Below, piece after piece: positions 42,101 to 53,175 of a stretch of 64,000 bases of DNA. Source of the DNA: Symbiodinium sp. CCMP2592 (taxonomy: Eukaryota; Sar; Dinophyceae; Suessiales; Symbiodiniaceae); contig CAJNDT010001902.1 in the NCBI GenBank assembly GCA_905221615.1, positions 124,001 to 188,000 on the forward strand. Direction: 5' to 3'. Made by a program: the position numbers and the translations under genes. How positions within the stretch are numbered: position 1 is the stretch's first letter; the number at the start of each line of letters is the position of its first letter. A model generated the notes under the pieces. The model was not told the origin of the DNA and did no database searches. It saw only the letters and a list, made by a program, of their open reading frames with translations.

Positions 42101-43158
42101 GATCTGAGCGTGTGTACGGGTACAGGGCTTGTAAGTGTCTAGTACTGCAGGGCTTGGAGAGTGAGTTGAGCATAGAAACTGATCTTAGGTCGTAGCACGT
42201 AGTAGTCTGTGAAAACCAAGGAAGCAGGAGCACTTTGAGCATAGAAGAGGGCGACACGGGCTGTTCAGCGGATAGAGACATGCAAGAGTGTGCCGACGAA
42301 CGGAACTATATTACACTTCATAGTGCTCCACCCAGTCATGCGCGAACACCGTAGCTGTATTCAAAGGACCGTCAGCACCAAGGACTAAGCTGTCGACACG
42401 CATGCAACAACATTGCCAGCACCACTGGCTGTGGGATTGTTCTTGACATGCGAGATTCAGACCATAAGCGACCCAAGACTAACATCCAATATAGTAAGGT
42501 CCTCCTTTGCAAGGCTTCCCTTGTGACCTCAAGTTAACAATCCCTGATGTGAATATCATATGGCAGAAGTCAAGCGGCTTTGCTCTGCAGCAGATGATAC
42601 TGTGGGTTCTACAGCCGCCTAGATGACGCTTGTTTCAACGGCGTGGGCCTGACTTGAAGTATCATGCGGAGAAAACCTTCGAGAATTTTGCGACCTACAG
42701 CCATAGAAGCTCATGTGCGGCTCACACTCTTAACCTTTAACTGTTCCGAGGTCTTCGCAAGACCGAAGACGAAAAAACGCATCATCTGGCAAGCCTGCTC
42801 TGCACTCGTGGGGCTTCGAGGGTGTGCGGTGGATTTACGACTTGTGGTTCGGCGTGCTGGAGTCTAGGGTTCATGTTTTAAGGATTTGGGGTTCAGGATT
42901 CCGAAATCGAACCTATCTGCCACGAACACGAATGCCAATAGTAGATGCGATGCAATGACGTAATCAAAATGCAAAGTCTAACAGCACTTAAAGCTAAAAG
43001 CAAAATGATAAACAGCTACCATAACATGACTTTAAACCTCTCAAAACAGCAGCAAATAAAGTGGGTCCGGCAACCGGACACACGTACCATGCGCCAAGCA
43101 CCCAGGTAAACACGAAACCTTCCGCAGGACTTCTTAGTGTTACCTGCTACCAACTCGT
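42101..43158. other. No recognisable gene
   Basis: Short frames at 42664-42867 (plus) and 43016-43198 (minus) without support. Few repeats. Confidence 0.4.
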
Positions 43159-43240
43159 ACCTAAACCCCCCAAAGTAGGTAAAATAATGGCCCAACACGT
43201 ATAGAATGCCATAATTCTACAAACTTTTGGGGTTCAGGTA
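43159..43240. repeat. M13 repeat
   Basis: ACCTAAACCCCCCAAAGTAGG to AACTTTTGGGGTTCAGGT, matching 13499-13577. Here the ends are clearly inverted. Confidence 0.7.
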
Positions 43241-43350
43241 GTGGTAGACTTGACACCGGCGAAGCCTCAACATCAGCCCCCGGGCTAAGGCAGCCACGCG
43301 AATCACAACTGTAAACCGAAGCCTGAAAACCCTAAGCTTTTACTGACACC

Positions 43351-43455
43351 CTACCTATAGTCTGCATTGTAGTTCCTTTTGGGGGTTGCCTTATAGGATC
43401 CTAAATATATATTTGGTTAAACCCCAAAAAGAAACTACAATGGAGACTATAGGTA
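43351..43455. mobile_element. M3 element, inverted interior
   Basis: TACCTATAGTCTGCATTG left, CAATGGAGACTATAGGTA right. GCCTTATAGGATCCTAAAT reads opposite to the other copies. Confidence 0.9.
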
Positions 43456-44104
43456 AACCCCTAAACCCTAAACTCCTAAGCCCCTAAACATTTTGTGACA
43501 AATCCTGAAAGGACTCGGGTCTCCTGGGTGTAATGAATGAGAGGCCTCTCGTCGATGTGGATTAAGACGGACGGCACGTTCAATCTGGCCTCAGGTTTCC
43601 CTTTTGGAGTTGAAAAAGTGATGGTCTGTTTGTGGGCTGCAATCGTAGGTTGTTCAAGGTGCCACTGTAGGGCTGGTTCCAGGAGATGGTCTGGTTTAGT
43701 AGCACTCCTCGGTGTATAAGATAAAATGTCGGGTGGGCTCTACTGGAAGATGTGCTTGTTTACACTTCCACATACAATCGTGCAGGTCGTTTATCCTACC
43801 ACATGAAGCATATGTTGTATCAGGTTAGAATGAGTGAATATAGGGTTCAATGCTGGTTGCAAAGGGCATGCGCCGTGTAGACGCCCTCTTGCTTTCAATG
43901 AGGTTCTCTATTTCTGAGGCTCGCCCTTTGGAACTACATTCCTGAATAGGATCCCCTTATATACCCATAAATTCTCATAACGAATGTCCCAGTGCCTTGC
44001 TGGGCACTTGCTATCGTGAAATATTCAGGTTCAGCCAGGCAGGCTTAGAAAGTACCACACGAGTGTGCTCCAGCACCGAAGCCCCAAGAACGTGGCAATG
44101 AACG
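43456..44104. other. Weak plus frame
   Basis: 43537-43719 (60 codons, with KVMVCLWAAIVGCSRC) is unsupported. CCTAAACCCTAAACTCC at the start. Confidence 0.3.
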
Positions 44105-44402
44105 ACTGTCTCTATGTACATGAACGAAACAAACATGTGTATATACACAACTAAGAACAAGTCATGTAAGCATATGTTTCCATATGTTACATACTATTGC
44201 AACACATACACACGTATGACACATATGTACATATACTGTATCTGTATATGCACATACATATGCATAAAGAGGGCGAGAGAGAGACACAGAGACAAAGAGA
44301 GAGACAGAGAGAGTCAGAGAGAGCGACACAGAGAGAGAGAGAGAGAGGAAGAGAGAGAGAGGAAGAGAGAGAGGGAGGGAGGGAGAGGGAGAGAGAGAGA
44401 GA

Positions 44403-44449
<47 letters not shown>

Positions 44450-44480
44450 AAAAGAGAGAGAGAGAGAGAGCGAAAAATCC
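44105..44480. repeat. CATA then GA microsatellite
   Basis: ACATATGTACATATACTG-type DNA to 44265, then about 215 bp of (GA)n with GACA and GGGA interruptions. Confidence 0.95.
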
Positions 44481-44838
44481 CAAAGCTTCAGTTCACGACT
44501 CTTGCTCGCACTTCTGCTCATTGCATCGGGCCTAAGCAGGGCACTCGGGCTTTGGGTAAGGGTTTAGGGTTTAGGGTTTCGGGGTTTCCGAACTGTTGGG
44601 GGGTTTTGGGTTTAGGATTCGGATTAAGGGTTCCTTTGCGCGAAAGGTTTGCTGATAACGGACCTTCTAGAGAAACGACCTGGGGTCCTGTATAGTATGA
44701 GAATAGGCTGGCTTAGGCATACGATTACCAAGTATGCCGGTCGCTCTAGCACTATTTTATTTTGTGATCATGACTACTACTCTTCTGAGCTTTATAATTA
44801 CTATACAAGTATTCTTACTATCACTATTCTTATCATTA
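44481..44838. other. TTTAGGG units, no gene
   Basis: GGGTTTAGGGTTTAGGGTTT at 44560-44580. TATGAGAATA (44696) is mirrored by TATTCTCATC (44928), perhaps an outer inverted repeat around the M11 element. Confidence 0.4.
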
Positions 44839-44929
44839 CCCTAAGGCCCCAAAGTAGTTCCTTGTTGGGTTCGTATATAGAATCCTATAAGGTAATCCCA
44901 AAAAGGAACTACTATGGGGCCTCTTGGTA
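44839..44929. mobile_element. M11 element
   Basis: ACCCTAAGGCCCCAAAGTAG left, CTACTATGGGGCCTCTTGG right. It shares GGATCCTATAAGG-like centre and AGGAACTAC arms with M3 but has its own ends. Confidence 0.75.
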
Positions 44930-45065
44930 TTCTCATCATAATTTAGAATATGAAAAACCCTGTACGGTCTAGGGTTTAGGGTTTAGGGTTTCAGGCTTAG
45001 GCCTCCTATTCGGGGTATCGGGCGCTGGAAGAGCCAGGGTTTGGGACTGGGAAATTGGATTGTCA
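44930..45065. other. TTTAGGG units
   Basis: GGTTTAGGGTTTAGGGTTTC at about 44972-44991. Otherwise nothing. Confidence 0.6.
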
Positions 45066-45268
45066 TATGGGAGCTTCCGAAAATTAGGGTGGTACCTTAT
45101 TTTGGGGTCCTTATAGTAAGGATCCTACTATAAAGGGTGCGAACTTAGGGTCCCGTATTTTCGGAAAACTGCCATATAATGTTCCCGTTTTTGGGGTCCC
45201 TGATATAGTACGGCACCTAATATTTAGTGTACCCAAACAGGGACCATCATTTTGACAACCACCCGTAT
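45066..45268. mobile_element. Composite M1 + truncated M6
   Basis: M1 (GGGAGCTTCCGAAAATTAG to TTTCGGAAAACTGCC) is flanked by ATAT on both sides. M6 follows but lacks its first ~20 bp, starting at ATGTTCCCG and ending TTTTGACAACCACCCG. Confidence 0.85.
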
Positions 45269-45884
45269 ATTCGTCGTGAAGTCCAGCCGGCCTCGACGAT
45301 GGCGTCTTCGAGACAGGTTGGGACTCTGGCTCCTTGGCCTGTGACTTACGACTTGCGGTTGCGTTCGGATATATGGGGTATGAGAAAATGACAATATAAT
45401 GAGCGGTTACTGTAACACCGTATAATATAATCACGTACAATATAGGTTTACTGATAGGATCATATAAAAGTCCAGTATTACTTTTGTTGATAAAGCGGTA
45501 TGACAACATCAGAGCCACATTGTAGTAATCACTTGAGGCTTGAGGACAGCAAAATTAGATCTGCGGTTCACGGGTAGACTGCCGAAATGTGCGATCCTAC
45601 AACAAATCGGCTTCTGGCGAGCCCAAGCAACAGTCAGCGACCGCAATGCCCTGCTGATGAAGGAATGGTCCTTGAATCGCAATGGCTCGAACACCAAAAA
45701 ACTGAACACTCCAACCCCGAACACCCCTGAACTCAACCCTAAACGGATCCCCAAGGCCTACGCTGAGGAACATGGCCTGCACCACCACCATCTTGGAGCG
45801 CTGAAGAAGCTTCTTCAACTGTCTCCTCCAAACGCAGTTTGACAAGGACTGGTCAGCGATGCCTTGCCAGAATTGAGAAGTAGA
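45269..45884. other. Weak frames, no gene called
   Basis: Plus 45540-45842 (100 codons) and minus 45597-45845 (82 codons, with CVWRRQLKKLLQRSKMVVVQ) overlap. Neither is supported by splice sites. Confidence 0.25.
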
Positions 45885-45902
45885 CTACTACTACTACTAC
45901 TA

Positions 45903-45943
<41 letters not shown>

Positions 45944-46095
45944 GCTACTACTAAAACTACGAAAACTACTAAAACTACTACAACAACTACTACTACGACT
46001 GCTACTACTACTACTACCACCGCCACCACCACGACTACTACTACGAGGACTCCTACCACTACCACTATCACTACCACAGCCACAACCACTTCTAT

Positions 46096-46159
<64 letters not shown>

Positions 46160-46295
46160 GCTACTACTACTACTACTACTACTACTACAACAACTACTAC
46201 TACTACTACTGCTACTACTGCCACTACTACTGCTACTACTACCACTACCACTTCCACTACTACTACTACTACTACGACGACGACGACAAAGACGA
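45885..46295. repeat. TAC trinucleotide block
   Basis: About 410 bp of (TAC/ACT)n with TGC, CAC and GAC interruptions. It reads as poly-Val, poly-Ser or poly-Leu depending on frame. No evidence of translation. Confidence 0.95.
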
Positions 46296-46619
46296 GGAGC
46301 ATCCACCACAGCCAATGTGTCCAGGTTCCAGCCTTCTCAGTGTGGCAGCATCCCATTGGCTCCTCTCGGCTTGAGACTCACCTGTGCAGCGGGGCAGGCA
46401 GAAATGATGGATGACAAGAACGGAAAACAGGCTGACCTGATCAAACAATCAGTCCATGTGTATAGTGTAGATGATGATAGACACGAGTTTGCATCCGATG
46501 ATAAGATAATGATTTAAACAGGTCTCAACACCAGCCAAGAAGCAAAAGCTTGACAACTGTGTGAATGCATGAGTTCGCGTGTACATGGCGGCATGTACTG
46601 ACATGCCTACCTAGGAGGA
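46296..46619. other. No gene called
   Basis: The plus frame leaving the repeat stays open to 46517 (AEMMDDKNGKQADLIKQSVH) but nothing supports it. Confidence 0.25.
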
Positions 46620-46885
46620 ATGCAAAGAGCAAGAGCAAGAGAGAAAGAGATAGAGATAGAGAGAGGGAGAGTTAAAGTCACGGACCACTGGAGGGACAAG
46701 CAGCAAGCCGCGGCAGCAGCAGCAGGACCAACAACAGCGGCGGTTACATACAGCAATGATGGCAATGGTAATGGCGGTGGTAGTGGTGGTGGTGGTGGTC
46801 GCGGCCGTGGACATGGCAGCGGCTTTAGTAGCTGCAGGGCAGTGGTGTTGTAGCAGCAGCAGCAGCAGCAGCAGCAGCAGTGGTG
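46620..46885 (+). repeat. GA, GGT and AGC tracts with a hydrophobic patch
   Basis: (GA)n at 46630-46670. GGTGGTGGTGGTGG-rich 46760-46800, read as MAMVMAVVVVVVVVAAV in one plus frame. (AGC)10 at about 46850-46880. Confidence 0.75.
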
Positions 46886-47527
46886 ACAATTCACGGCAAT
46901 CCTGCGCCGTCCTGAGCCTACTGTCGTCAGTGCAGCCGGGCCACTCTCTGTAGCTTCAAAAGCCTCCCAATCAGATTCTGCTGCACCGGGCTACGAGGGT
47001 TAGTACCATGGTTCAGAGGCCAAGGTCTGGGAACTCTAGGGGCCAGCAAATACGCTACAAAACCTTTGCAACAGCAGTTCATGGCTACTTTCAGTGATGC
47101 TTTTGGCGGTGGTAGTGGTGCTGATTGTCACGTTGGTCTCAGTGATGCTGCTGGCTGCCCATTTCTGAGTACTACTAGTTACTATGCTGTTGGTGCTGCT
47201 GACTTCAACAATTCTACTATTTGTGGCTGCAGCGAAGGTGATGATGACGACGGCATTGATCATGATGTTGATGATGCTGATCTGATCACCACAGTCTTTG
47301 CTGCTGCTGCTGCTGGTGGCAGTGTCGGCGAAGACAAGAGGATGCCCATAACAGCTGCAGGCAACGATGCTGTGTATCCCTGGCACAGTGCCTCTTCAAA
47401 GTCTTCTGCTTTGAGCACTGCGATCTGCTGACATGGCGTTGAACCGCGATGTTGCAGAGCCAGAACTTGTCAGTGGATCTGACATTTACGTTTGCGTAAA
47501 GCGGTTCACGAAAAGAGCGTAAGTCCC
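46886..47527. other. Competing frames, no gene called
   Basis: 47036-47386 is open on minus (with ISIINIMINAVVIITFAAAT) and 47066-47431 on plus (with acidic DDDDGIDHDVDDAD). Both stem from irregular GAT/ATC triplets. Confidence 0.25.
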
Positions 47528-47624
47528 TACCCAGAGGCCCCATAGTCGTTCCTTTTTGGGATGACCTTTTTGGATTCTTTTTTTTTACGAACCCCAAAAG
47601 GAACTACTTTGGGGCCTTAGGGTA
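47528..47624. mobile_element. M11 element
   Basis: ACCCAGAGGCCCCATAGTCG left, CTACTTTGGGGCCTTAGGGT right. It contains a T9 run. Confidence 0.75.
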
Positions 47625-48035
47625 AAGCATAAGCCCAGCCAGCAAACACGCTCTGCCTCACCACTCTCCTCCTTGAAGAGTTCCTGGACAGGGTCCTGCC
47701 AAGGTAGGCAAAAAAAGAAGAAACTTTAGGGCTTGGGGGCCGTACAAAAAAACGGGGTCCAATGACTTCTACTAGGACTTCACGGTGTTTATGAACACTC
47801 CTTGAGACGCGTTTACTATCGACTTTGGCGTATAAGGCCGACAAAACTACAGCTGATACGAAACCCAAGACATAACCCGACAACCCTAACCCACACGTGT
47901 CGTGTCCGGAGTCTGCGCCATCGAACCACCGGCTCTAGATCCGAACCTTTCGAGAGATGTAGCGTTTCACTGACAAAAGCCAAGACTCTGAAACCTAGCT
48001 CCTCGAGTCTACCAAGGTGGTGAGGTGTATCATAT
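47625..48035. other. No recognisable gene
   Basis: Short frames only. Confidence 0.4.
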
Positions 48036-48133
48036 ATAGGGGCCTTAATAGTTAGAAGATGGTTTTGGGCCCAGAAATTATACTATAACTTTAATAGGGA
48101 ACCCCCAAAGTACTGTGATTAAGGCCCTTATAA
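48036..48133. mobile_element. M5 element
   Basis: ATAGGGGCCTTAATAGTTAG left, TGATTAAGGCCCTTATAAT right. Confidence 0.8.
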
Positions 48134-48236
48134 TATTATCAGCAATTCTGAAATTCGCCTGCTGCAGTCCTTCGACAAAACGTTCACGACCACTTTCTGC
48201 GAGATTCCTTTCCAGGTGAAGGGGCCATGAGGGTTA

Positions 48237-48342
48237 CTAGAGGGGCCTCAATAATTAGAATAGGGTCTTGGGGTACCTTGCAGTACAACTATAATTAGGC
48301 ACCCTCAGGAATCATATTGGTAATTATTGAAGCCTCTATAGT
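48237..48342. mobile_element. M5 element
   Basis: CTAGAGGGGCCTCAATAATT left, GGTAATTATTGAAGCCTCTA right. Confidence 0.8.
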
Positions 48343-49157
48343 AGGGGCGAGGGTTTCGCTCAGAACGGGCTGCAAAGGCACCTCAAGGCATTCTTTTGCA
48401 CCAATGGCCCGGACCGGGTAGTGACTAGTAGTGACTATGCTGGTAGACATCGAAGCAGCTTCCCAAAACTAAACACCCCCCCAATCCGCAAGAAGGTGCA
48501 ATGCTACCCTAACCCGATCCCGTAGACTATATCGGCCTTAGCCCCAAACCCAAAACCCCACCCAAGCGCAGGCCAACTGTCCTACCGAATCCAGCCCAAC
48601 CGGCCTCGCCAGACCTTCCGGTGGTCCTGACTCTTGCTGCCTGGAGGCCGCTTTATCCGCCTGCCAGGGTCAGTAAAAAGTGTCTCTGAGAGTGTAGGAT
48701 TTAGGTCTGAGCTTGGGTTGTTTTCGGTGTAGCATTTCGAGAGAGGGCTCTATTGGCTGACTCTGGGTCTAGGGGGATTCCTGATGACTGAGACCTACTA
48801 GTATTGCTCGGCCGTGCATGTATGGGCTGATTATTAGTCACAAACATCATCATAATCATCATCAGAATGATTTTCATGATCACAATCATAACCATCTTAC
48901 GTAATCAGAATAAGATCGTATACCGAGCGCTACAGAGCAAATCTTGAACAATCTGATGGCGAGCAATCGGCGACCTCAGGTTCCATCACGAGAAACAGGA
49001 TCCTCTGAGAACCCTGGCTTACGGTTGTGGGCTTAGGGGTTTAGGGCTTCGGGGTTTAGGGTTTAGGAGTTTGGTGGTTTATGAAGCGGTCATCGGACGA
49101 TCCAGGCGAGACTGACGCAGGGATCCTTGCTCCTGATACAACACAGGGACGAACTAA
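48343..49157. other. Hydrophobic patch and telomere-like tract
   Basis: On the minus strand 48701-48895 reads MVMIVIMKIILMMIMMMFVT then a polar tail of 44 residues. It starts with ATG but has no other support. GGGGTTTAGGGCTTCGGGG and GTTTAGGAG at 49036-49068. Confidence 0.3.
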
Positions 49158-49868
49158 TTATGAATTACAAGCCAGTCTACGTCGAGCGTAACACCGAGCC
49201 CACGTGACTTTGGGACAAGCAAACATTAACGGGCACTCCACAGGCTCCCGGGGAGGCTCAAAGGAGATGGCCGCCGCCCGGCTGTACCGTCTGTGTACCC
49301 AAAAGATTTCAGACAGTTTACTCACGTCCGCGCGGACTGTACATGGCGCGATAAGTATCGATGGGACCTCCTCGTTGATGCCCCACTGTGACAGCGTTTT
49401 GGCACGCGGCATCGGGAAATCAATCCCAGCTTCTTTAAACATGAAGCGCACTACGTTTCTAAACAAGTTTAACTGTTTTGAAAGGAGAGGTCGACACAAC
49501 TTGAGTTGCGGGTACTCCGTTTCGTGCACAAAACACGCAGGGACATCTGCGACAAGCCCTATGGGCAACTGGGAAGGCTGCCAGGCGGCAACATTTACCG
49601 GAGACAACCACCCGGTGGCGTTTGCAAAATGCAAGTACAGTTCTAGAAGACTAACCCCAGACTCAGTTTTGCACCAAGACTGTCCTAGGCAGTACTGGCG
49701 AAAAACCTGGCAAAACCTGGGCCCGAGCAAAGCACTCAGAACCTCAACCCTATCTAAACCTTGAACCGAAACAGGGGAGCCAAGCAAAAGTGGCACACTG
49801 CGTGGAGCAACCCGAGGGGCATTTACACCAGTGTCGTCTGCAGTACGTGTTCTGCAGTTTGGTGGTTT
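49158..49868 (-). pseudogene. Probable C-terminal remnant of a non-LTR retrotransposon ORF
   Basis: Seen: open minus frame from about 49868 to the stop at 49158, roughly 236 codons, the longest unique single-exon frame here outside the 60 kb gene. It includes GVSLLELYLHFANATGWLSP then VNVAAW, and later KLCRPLLSKQLNLFRNVVRF. Known: dinoflagellate LINE-type ORFs end, after the reverse transcriptase and RNase H parts, in a region with a similar SWxELLxxFxxxTGxxxPxN motif and a basic-hydrophobic helix. I recall this only qualitatively. No reverse transcriptase or endonuclease motif is present. The frame stops upstream at a telomere-like tract (49862-49885), so the 5' part is missing. It could instead be an exon of an unrelated host gene. 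Confidence 0.4.
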
Positions 49869-50309
49869 AGGGCTTAGGGTTTAGTGGGTTTTCAGATGGG
49901 TGTCAACAGTCAACAAAGCAAAACGAACCTCATAACCCCTTAAACACTCAACGAAGCATGCATGACAAAGGCAGACCACAGTTTTGAATTCTCACAAACC
50001 CATGATGAAGACTTAGTGTCAGGGCGTAGGATTTGTTGGATCCTAAGGCTTACGCTGGTTTATGGTGCTTCCACTATTTCCCACATTATTAATCCTTGTG
50101 CTTCGCTTCTCAGAATGACTGTCCCATACCCCCGCCCCCTCCAAGAAACTCCAAACCTTGTTGTAACGACTATGGCCGCTATGTTGAACCTGAAGCCAAT
50201 CAGCGACGCTCTGCCTCTTTTTTGCCTTGCGGCTGGCCAGGGCCATGCCTGCGCCAATGGGAAACTCCGCTGGAGATGAACATCGGAACCCGAAAAAGCA
50301 AAACCCTGC
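49869..50309. other. Weak frames on both strands
   Basis: Plus 49962-50279 (105 codons) and minus 50060-50257 (65 codons, with FRFNIAAIVVTTRFGVSWRG) overlap. Undecided. Confidence 0.2.
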
Positions 50310-50429
50310 TTGGAGGATCATGGGACTTAGTAAGTAAGGTTATAAGTACCTTAATAGGGGTTATAAGTAGGTATAAGTAGAGTTACCCTAATTATAACTA
50401 GTTACTAAGTCCCAGGATCCTCTAAGTGG
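50310..50429. mobile_element. M4 element, full length
   Basis: TTGGAGGATCATGGGACTTAG left, TTACTAAGTCCCAGGATCC right. The most complete copy of the family here. Confidence 0.9.
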
Positions 50430-50677
50430 TTCTCAACGAGCTTCTCAACAAGGTGCGGGATCATAGTACTTGCTTTGGAGATAATGGCACCAGGGCTTCT
50501 GCATCAGGTTCAATCAGTGCTCCCAACTGCCAAATCCTGGATAAAATTGGGTTTTACGTGGGCTGGTGCTTGGTTTGAGGCACCGAAGACGCGCTTTGGC
50601 ACATCGTCTTGCAAGTGTGGCGACGACCGCCCTCGACAGAAGGTCTCTGGTAAACGTCGTGACTTGGATCTGAATTC
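50430..50677. other. No recognisable gene
   Basis: A 75-codon plus frame (50475-50702) without support. Confidence 0.35.
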
Positions 50678-50807
50678 AAAGGGGAGAAGGCGGGACCCTT
50701 AACAAGGACCCCCAGGTATATACCCTTAATATAGCTATTATATACCCATTATATGGCCCATTATAGGGTAGGGGTCCCCTTAAGGGTCCCTCCTTTTCCC
50801 TTTTGAT
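50678..50807. mobile_element. Single-copy palindromic element
   Basis: CAAAGGGGAGAAGGCGGGAC left against GGGTCCCTCCTTTTCCCTTT right, with AAGGACCCCCAGG and GTAGGGGTCCCCTT as inner arms. 130 bp. Confidence 0.75.
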
Positions 50808-51038
50808 GAATGATGTTCCTGCCACAAGCTGAAGCACCAAAGCCTAAATCCCCAAGTGATAACTCGGGCCCTGGAGCCTCCCTTCATCTACTTTTGCAGG
50901 CGCCACAAATCCGGACCCCCGCAGCCCCGGGCACAGTGTTATAGAGTTACGGGCATTTGAGGATCTACATATATGTGTATGTATAAGATGCATCTCACTT
51001 TAACTCACTTGGCTCATGCGCAAACCGCCGGAGTTCTT
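50808..51038. other. Nothing seen
   Basis: No supported features. Confidence 0.4.
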
Positions 51039-51166
51039 GGCATTCCCAAAGGGTCCTAGGTACTGTTATGGGGGTACTTCCCAAATTTATGATAGTAACT
51101 CCTATTATAGAAGCCCCACATTCTACTATATAGGTACTTTGGACCCTTTGGGATTGCTGATGCCCA
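51039..51166. mobile_element. Single-copy palindromic element
   Basis: GGCATTCCCAAAGGGTCC left, GGACCCTTTGGGATTGC right, with GGTACT arms inside. 128 bp. Confidence 0.75.
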
Positions 51167-52132
51167 AGCTAAGCAGGGCTTTTGCGCAGTGGTGACCCAG
51201 CAATCAAAACTACCCAGGGCTCGGCGAACCCTGAGGCTGACAGCGGAAGAAGCCCTAAATCCTTAACTCCTAATAAACCCCTAAACCCTAAACCCCTAAA
51301 CCCTAAACCACTGTCATGTCATGAACTCCCTCTGAGTCGAAAACATGCCTAGGGCTTAGGATCGCGATCTCAGTCTCTATGATTCGCTCGTCCAGTTCTG
51401 CCTCTCGGCCTGCTGATTCCCCAGCTCTTGAACCAAGGAAAGAGGTTTAGGGCCTAGTTTAGGGGCTTTAGGGTTTAAGGTTTAGGGGCGTGCGTGTGTT
51501 GCTATAAGGGTTACCGCAAAGGTTTTAAACACGGTTGAGGTTTTCTAGCAGTTTAGGGCAGGGGGGGGGGGTCGTGTACGTGCAAGAAACATGGCCAACA
51601 TAATACACAGCTTTTCTATTGATGCGGGACATTCGAACGGTCTAGCGCGACTGTTGTTGCTACGAGAATAGAACCAGCCAAGCAGTTTCCATCCAAACCC
51701 AAAGGCTAGTTACCCTCGCTGACAGTAGAGCGTAGCCTAATGCCTAAACCCCGAACCCAAGCCCCGAAGTCCTGAACTGCAAACCAGCCCTCGGCCTGTG
51801 AACAAATCCATGTAGCTCTCTTTGGGTACTGGACCTGAGACCGAATCAGCTTCAATTTCTCTCCACAGGGCTTTGAGGCTAACTAGTGCCTGAGGGCATG
51901 AACTAGGAGCCTTGGAAATTGGGACAAGGTTTTGTGGTATACGAGACTGTAAGTTCAACAAGTGGCCGTAGATCGAACTACTTCTGGTCATTTCGGGTGT
52001 ATGGGTTGAGGGAGAGCAGTGTTTCAAGCAAGCTGGATCTCACTCCTGAACCTGGGCCGTTGCAGACTCGGTTCGCTGATATCTGTATAAGACAGCGCAT
52101 CAGCACCAATCCTCTGAGAATCTGACATACTG
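51167..52132. other. Telomere-like tracts, no gene
   Basis: AACCCCTAAACCCTAAACC at 51280-51310 and TTTAGGG-type 51445-51490. G10 at about 51561. Frames at 51737-52027 unsupported. Confidence 0.4.
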
Positions 52133-52210
52133 TCGGGGCCTTGATAAATGAAAGGGTTTGGGGATAAATCATACTATGGGTATGATAAGGACCTAGCAAT
52201 TGGCAATACT
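52133..52210. mobile_element. M5 element, right end degraded
   Basis: GTCGGGGCCTTGATAAATG left. AGCAATTGGCAATAC marks the decayed right arm. Confidence 0.55.
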
Positions 52211-52396
52211 CACTGAAACCACAAACCCACAAAAACCCAAAACCCCTACACCACTAAACCCCTAAAACCCTGAACCCCAAGTCCCCAAACCCTAATCTAC
52301 CGAGCAGCCCCCGATCTTGCCGCGTCGATTGCTGACCTCGGCATCTTATAAGTCCAGACAAAGGTCCTTTCCGACTGCCCTTAAGACCTCCATACT
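52211..52396. repeat. Degenerate CCCTAAA tract
   Basis: CCACTAAACCCCTAAAACCC and similar to about 52300, then unique DNA. Confidence 0.6.
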
Positions 52397-52519
52397 TAAA
52401 CGATCATGGGACTTGGTAACTAGGGTTATAATTAGGGTAACTCTACTCATAACTACTTATAACCCCAATCAAGGTACTTATAACCTTACTTACGAAGTCC
52501 CATGATCCTCCAAAAGTAG
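52397..52519. mobile_element. M4 element
   Basis: ACGATCATGGGACTTGG left, ACGAAGTCCCATGATCCTCC right. Confidence 0.85.
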
Positions 52520-52582
52520 GGTTGTACACGGGTTCTATGAGGTTACCACAAAGCTCTCTAAGGTTCTATAACGGTTCCTTGA

Positions 52583-52675
52583 GGAGTTTCCATTGGGTTT
52601 TGTAAAGGGCTGCTCTACCTTGATGTGCGCAAGATCGGCATGATCAGAGCTTGCTTAGAAAAGGAGTTCGCAAGG
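52583..52675 (+). CDS. Exon-like segment
   Basis: The plus strand reads GVSIGFCKGLLYLDVRKIGM then IRACLEKEFAR, with a donor-like GCAAG/GTGACT at the end and G/C-leaning codons. No acceptor fixed and no family recognised. Confidence 0.3.
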
Positions 52676-52974
52676 TGACTGCTCGGCTCCCTACTACTCG
52701 GCCGCTCGAAGTCTTGGCATATCCCGGGGTTTCCGGCTGAGATTATAGGGCTATCGCGGTGTAGTGTTTCGGGTTTCGGAGTTGATCATTTCGGGTTTGT
52801 AAGGGTCGTTGGTTGAATTGAGCTAAAGCAAGCCGCTTGCCAGAATCTGAATCAGGTTACAATAAACACAGCGAAGCTTTTGTGCGCGAGCTCGGACATG
52901 GTCAGATGTCATTCTTTACATTCTGCCAGAAGCGAGTTACGGGCCAGATGCCTGCAAACCTTGTTCACAGACTT
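52676..52974. other. No recognisable gene
   Basis: Nothing supported. Confidence 0.4.
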
Positions 52975-53175
52975 GTCCGACACGAACCACGTAGTACATT
53001 AGTCTAGACCGAACACATAATTAGCTCACTAAGCGCGTGGCTGCACCTATCACGTGCGATGCTATCCCTGGTTTTGGGGACAACCGACACGAACCACTTA
53101 GTAAATTGTCTAAACCGAACACATAGCTCACTTAGCGTGTGCCTGCACGTAACACGTTTTATGCAGGCACCACGT
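52975..53175. repeat. Direct duplication, about 85 bp
   Basis: CCGACACGAACCAC occurs at about 52978 and 53084. Both copies continue AGTAmATTrTCTArACCGAAC, then ACATA, then TAGCTCACT and end in CACGTGC-type sequence, with about 20% divergence. Confidence 0.85.

Noticed and set aside
41469-42107. Several long overlapping frames rich in Ile, Tyr, His and Cys
   Set aside because: Artefacts of TA, CATA and CT microsatellites. The same applies to frames at 10 kb, 11.3 kb, 19 kb, 33.7 kb, 44.2 kb and 55.3 kb.
45853-46517. Frames of 166-217 codons on both strands (poly-Val, poly-Ser, poly-Leu)
   Set aside because: They exist only because TAC repeats lack stops in most frames. There is no independent coding sign.
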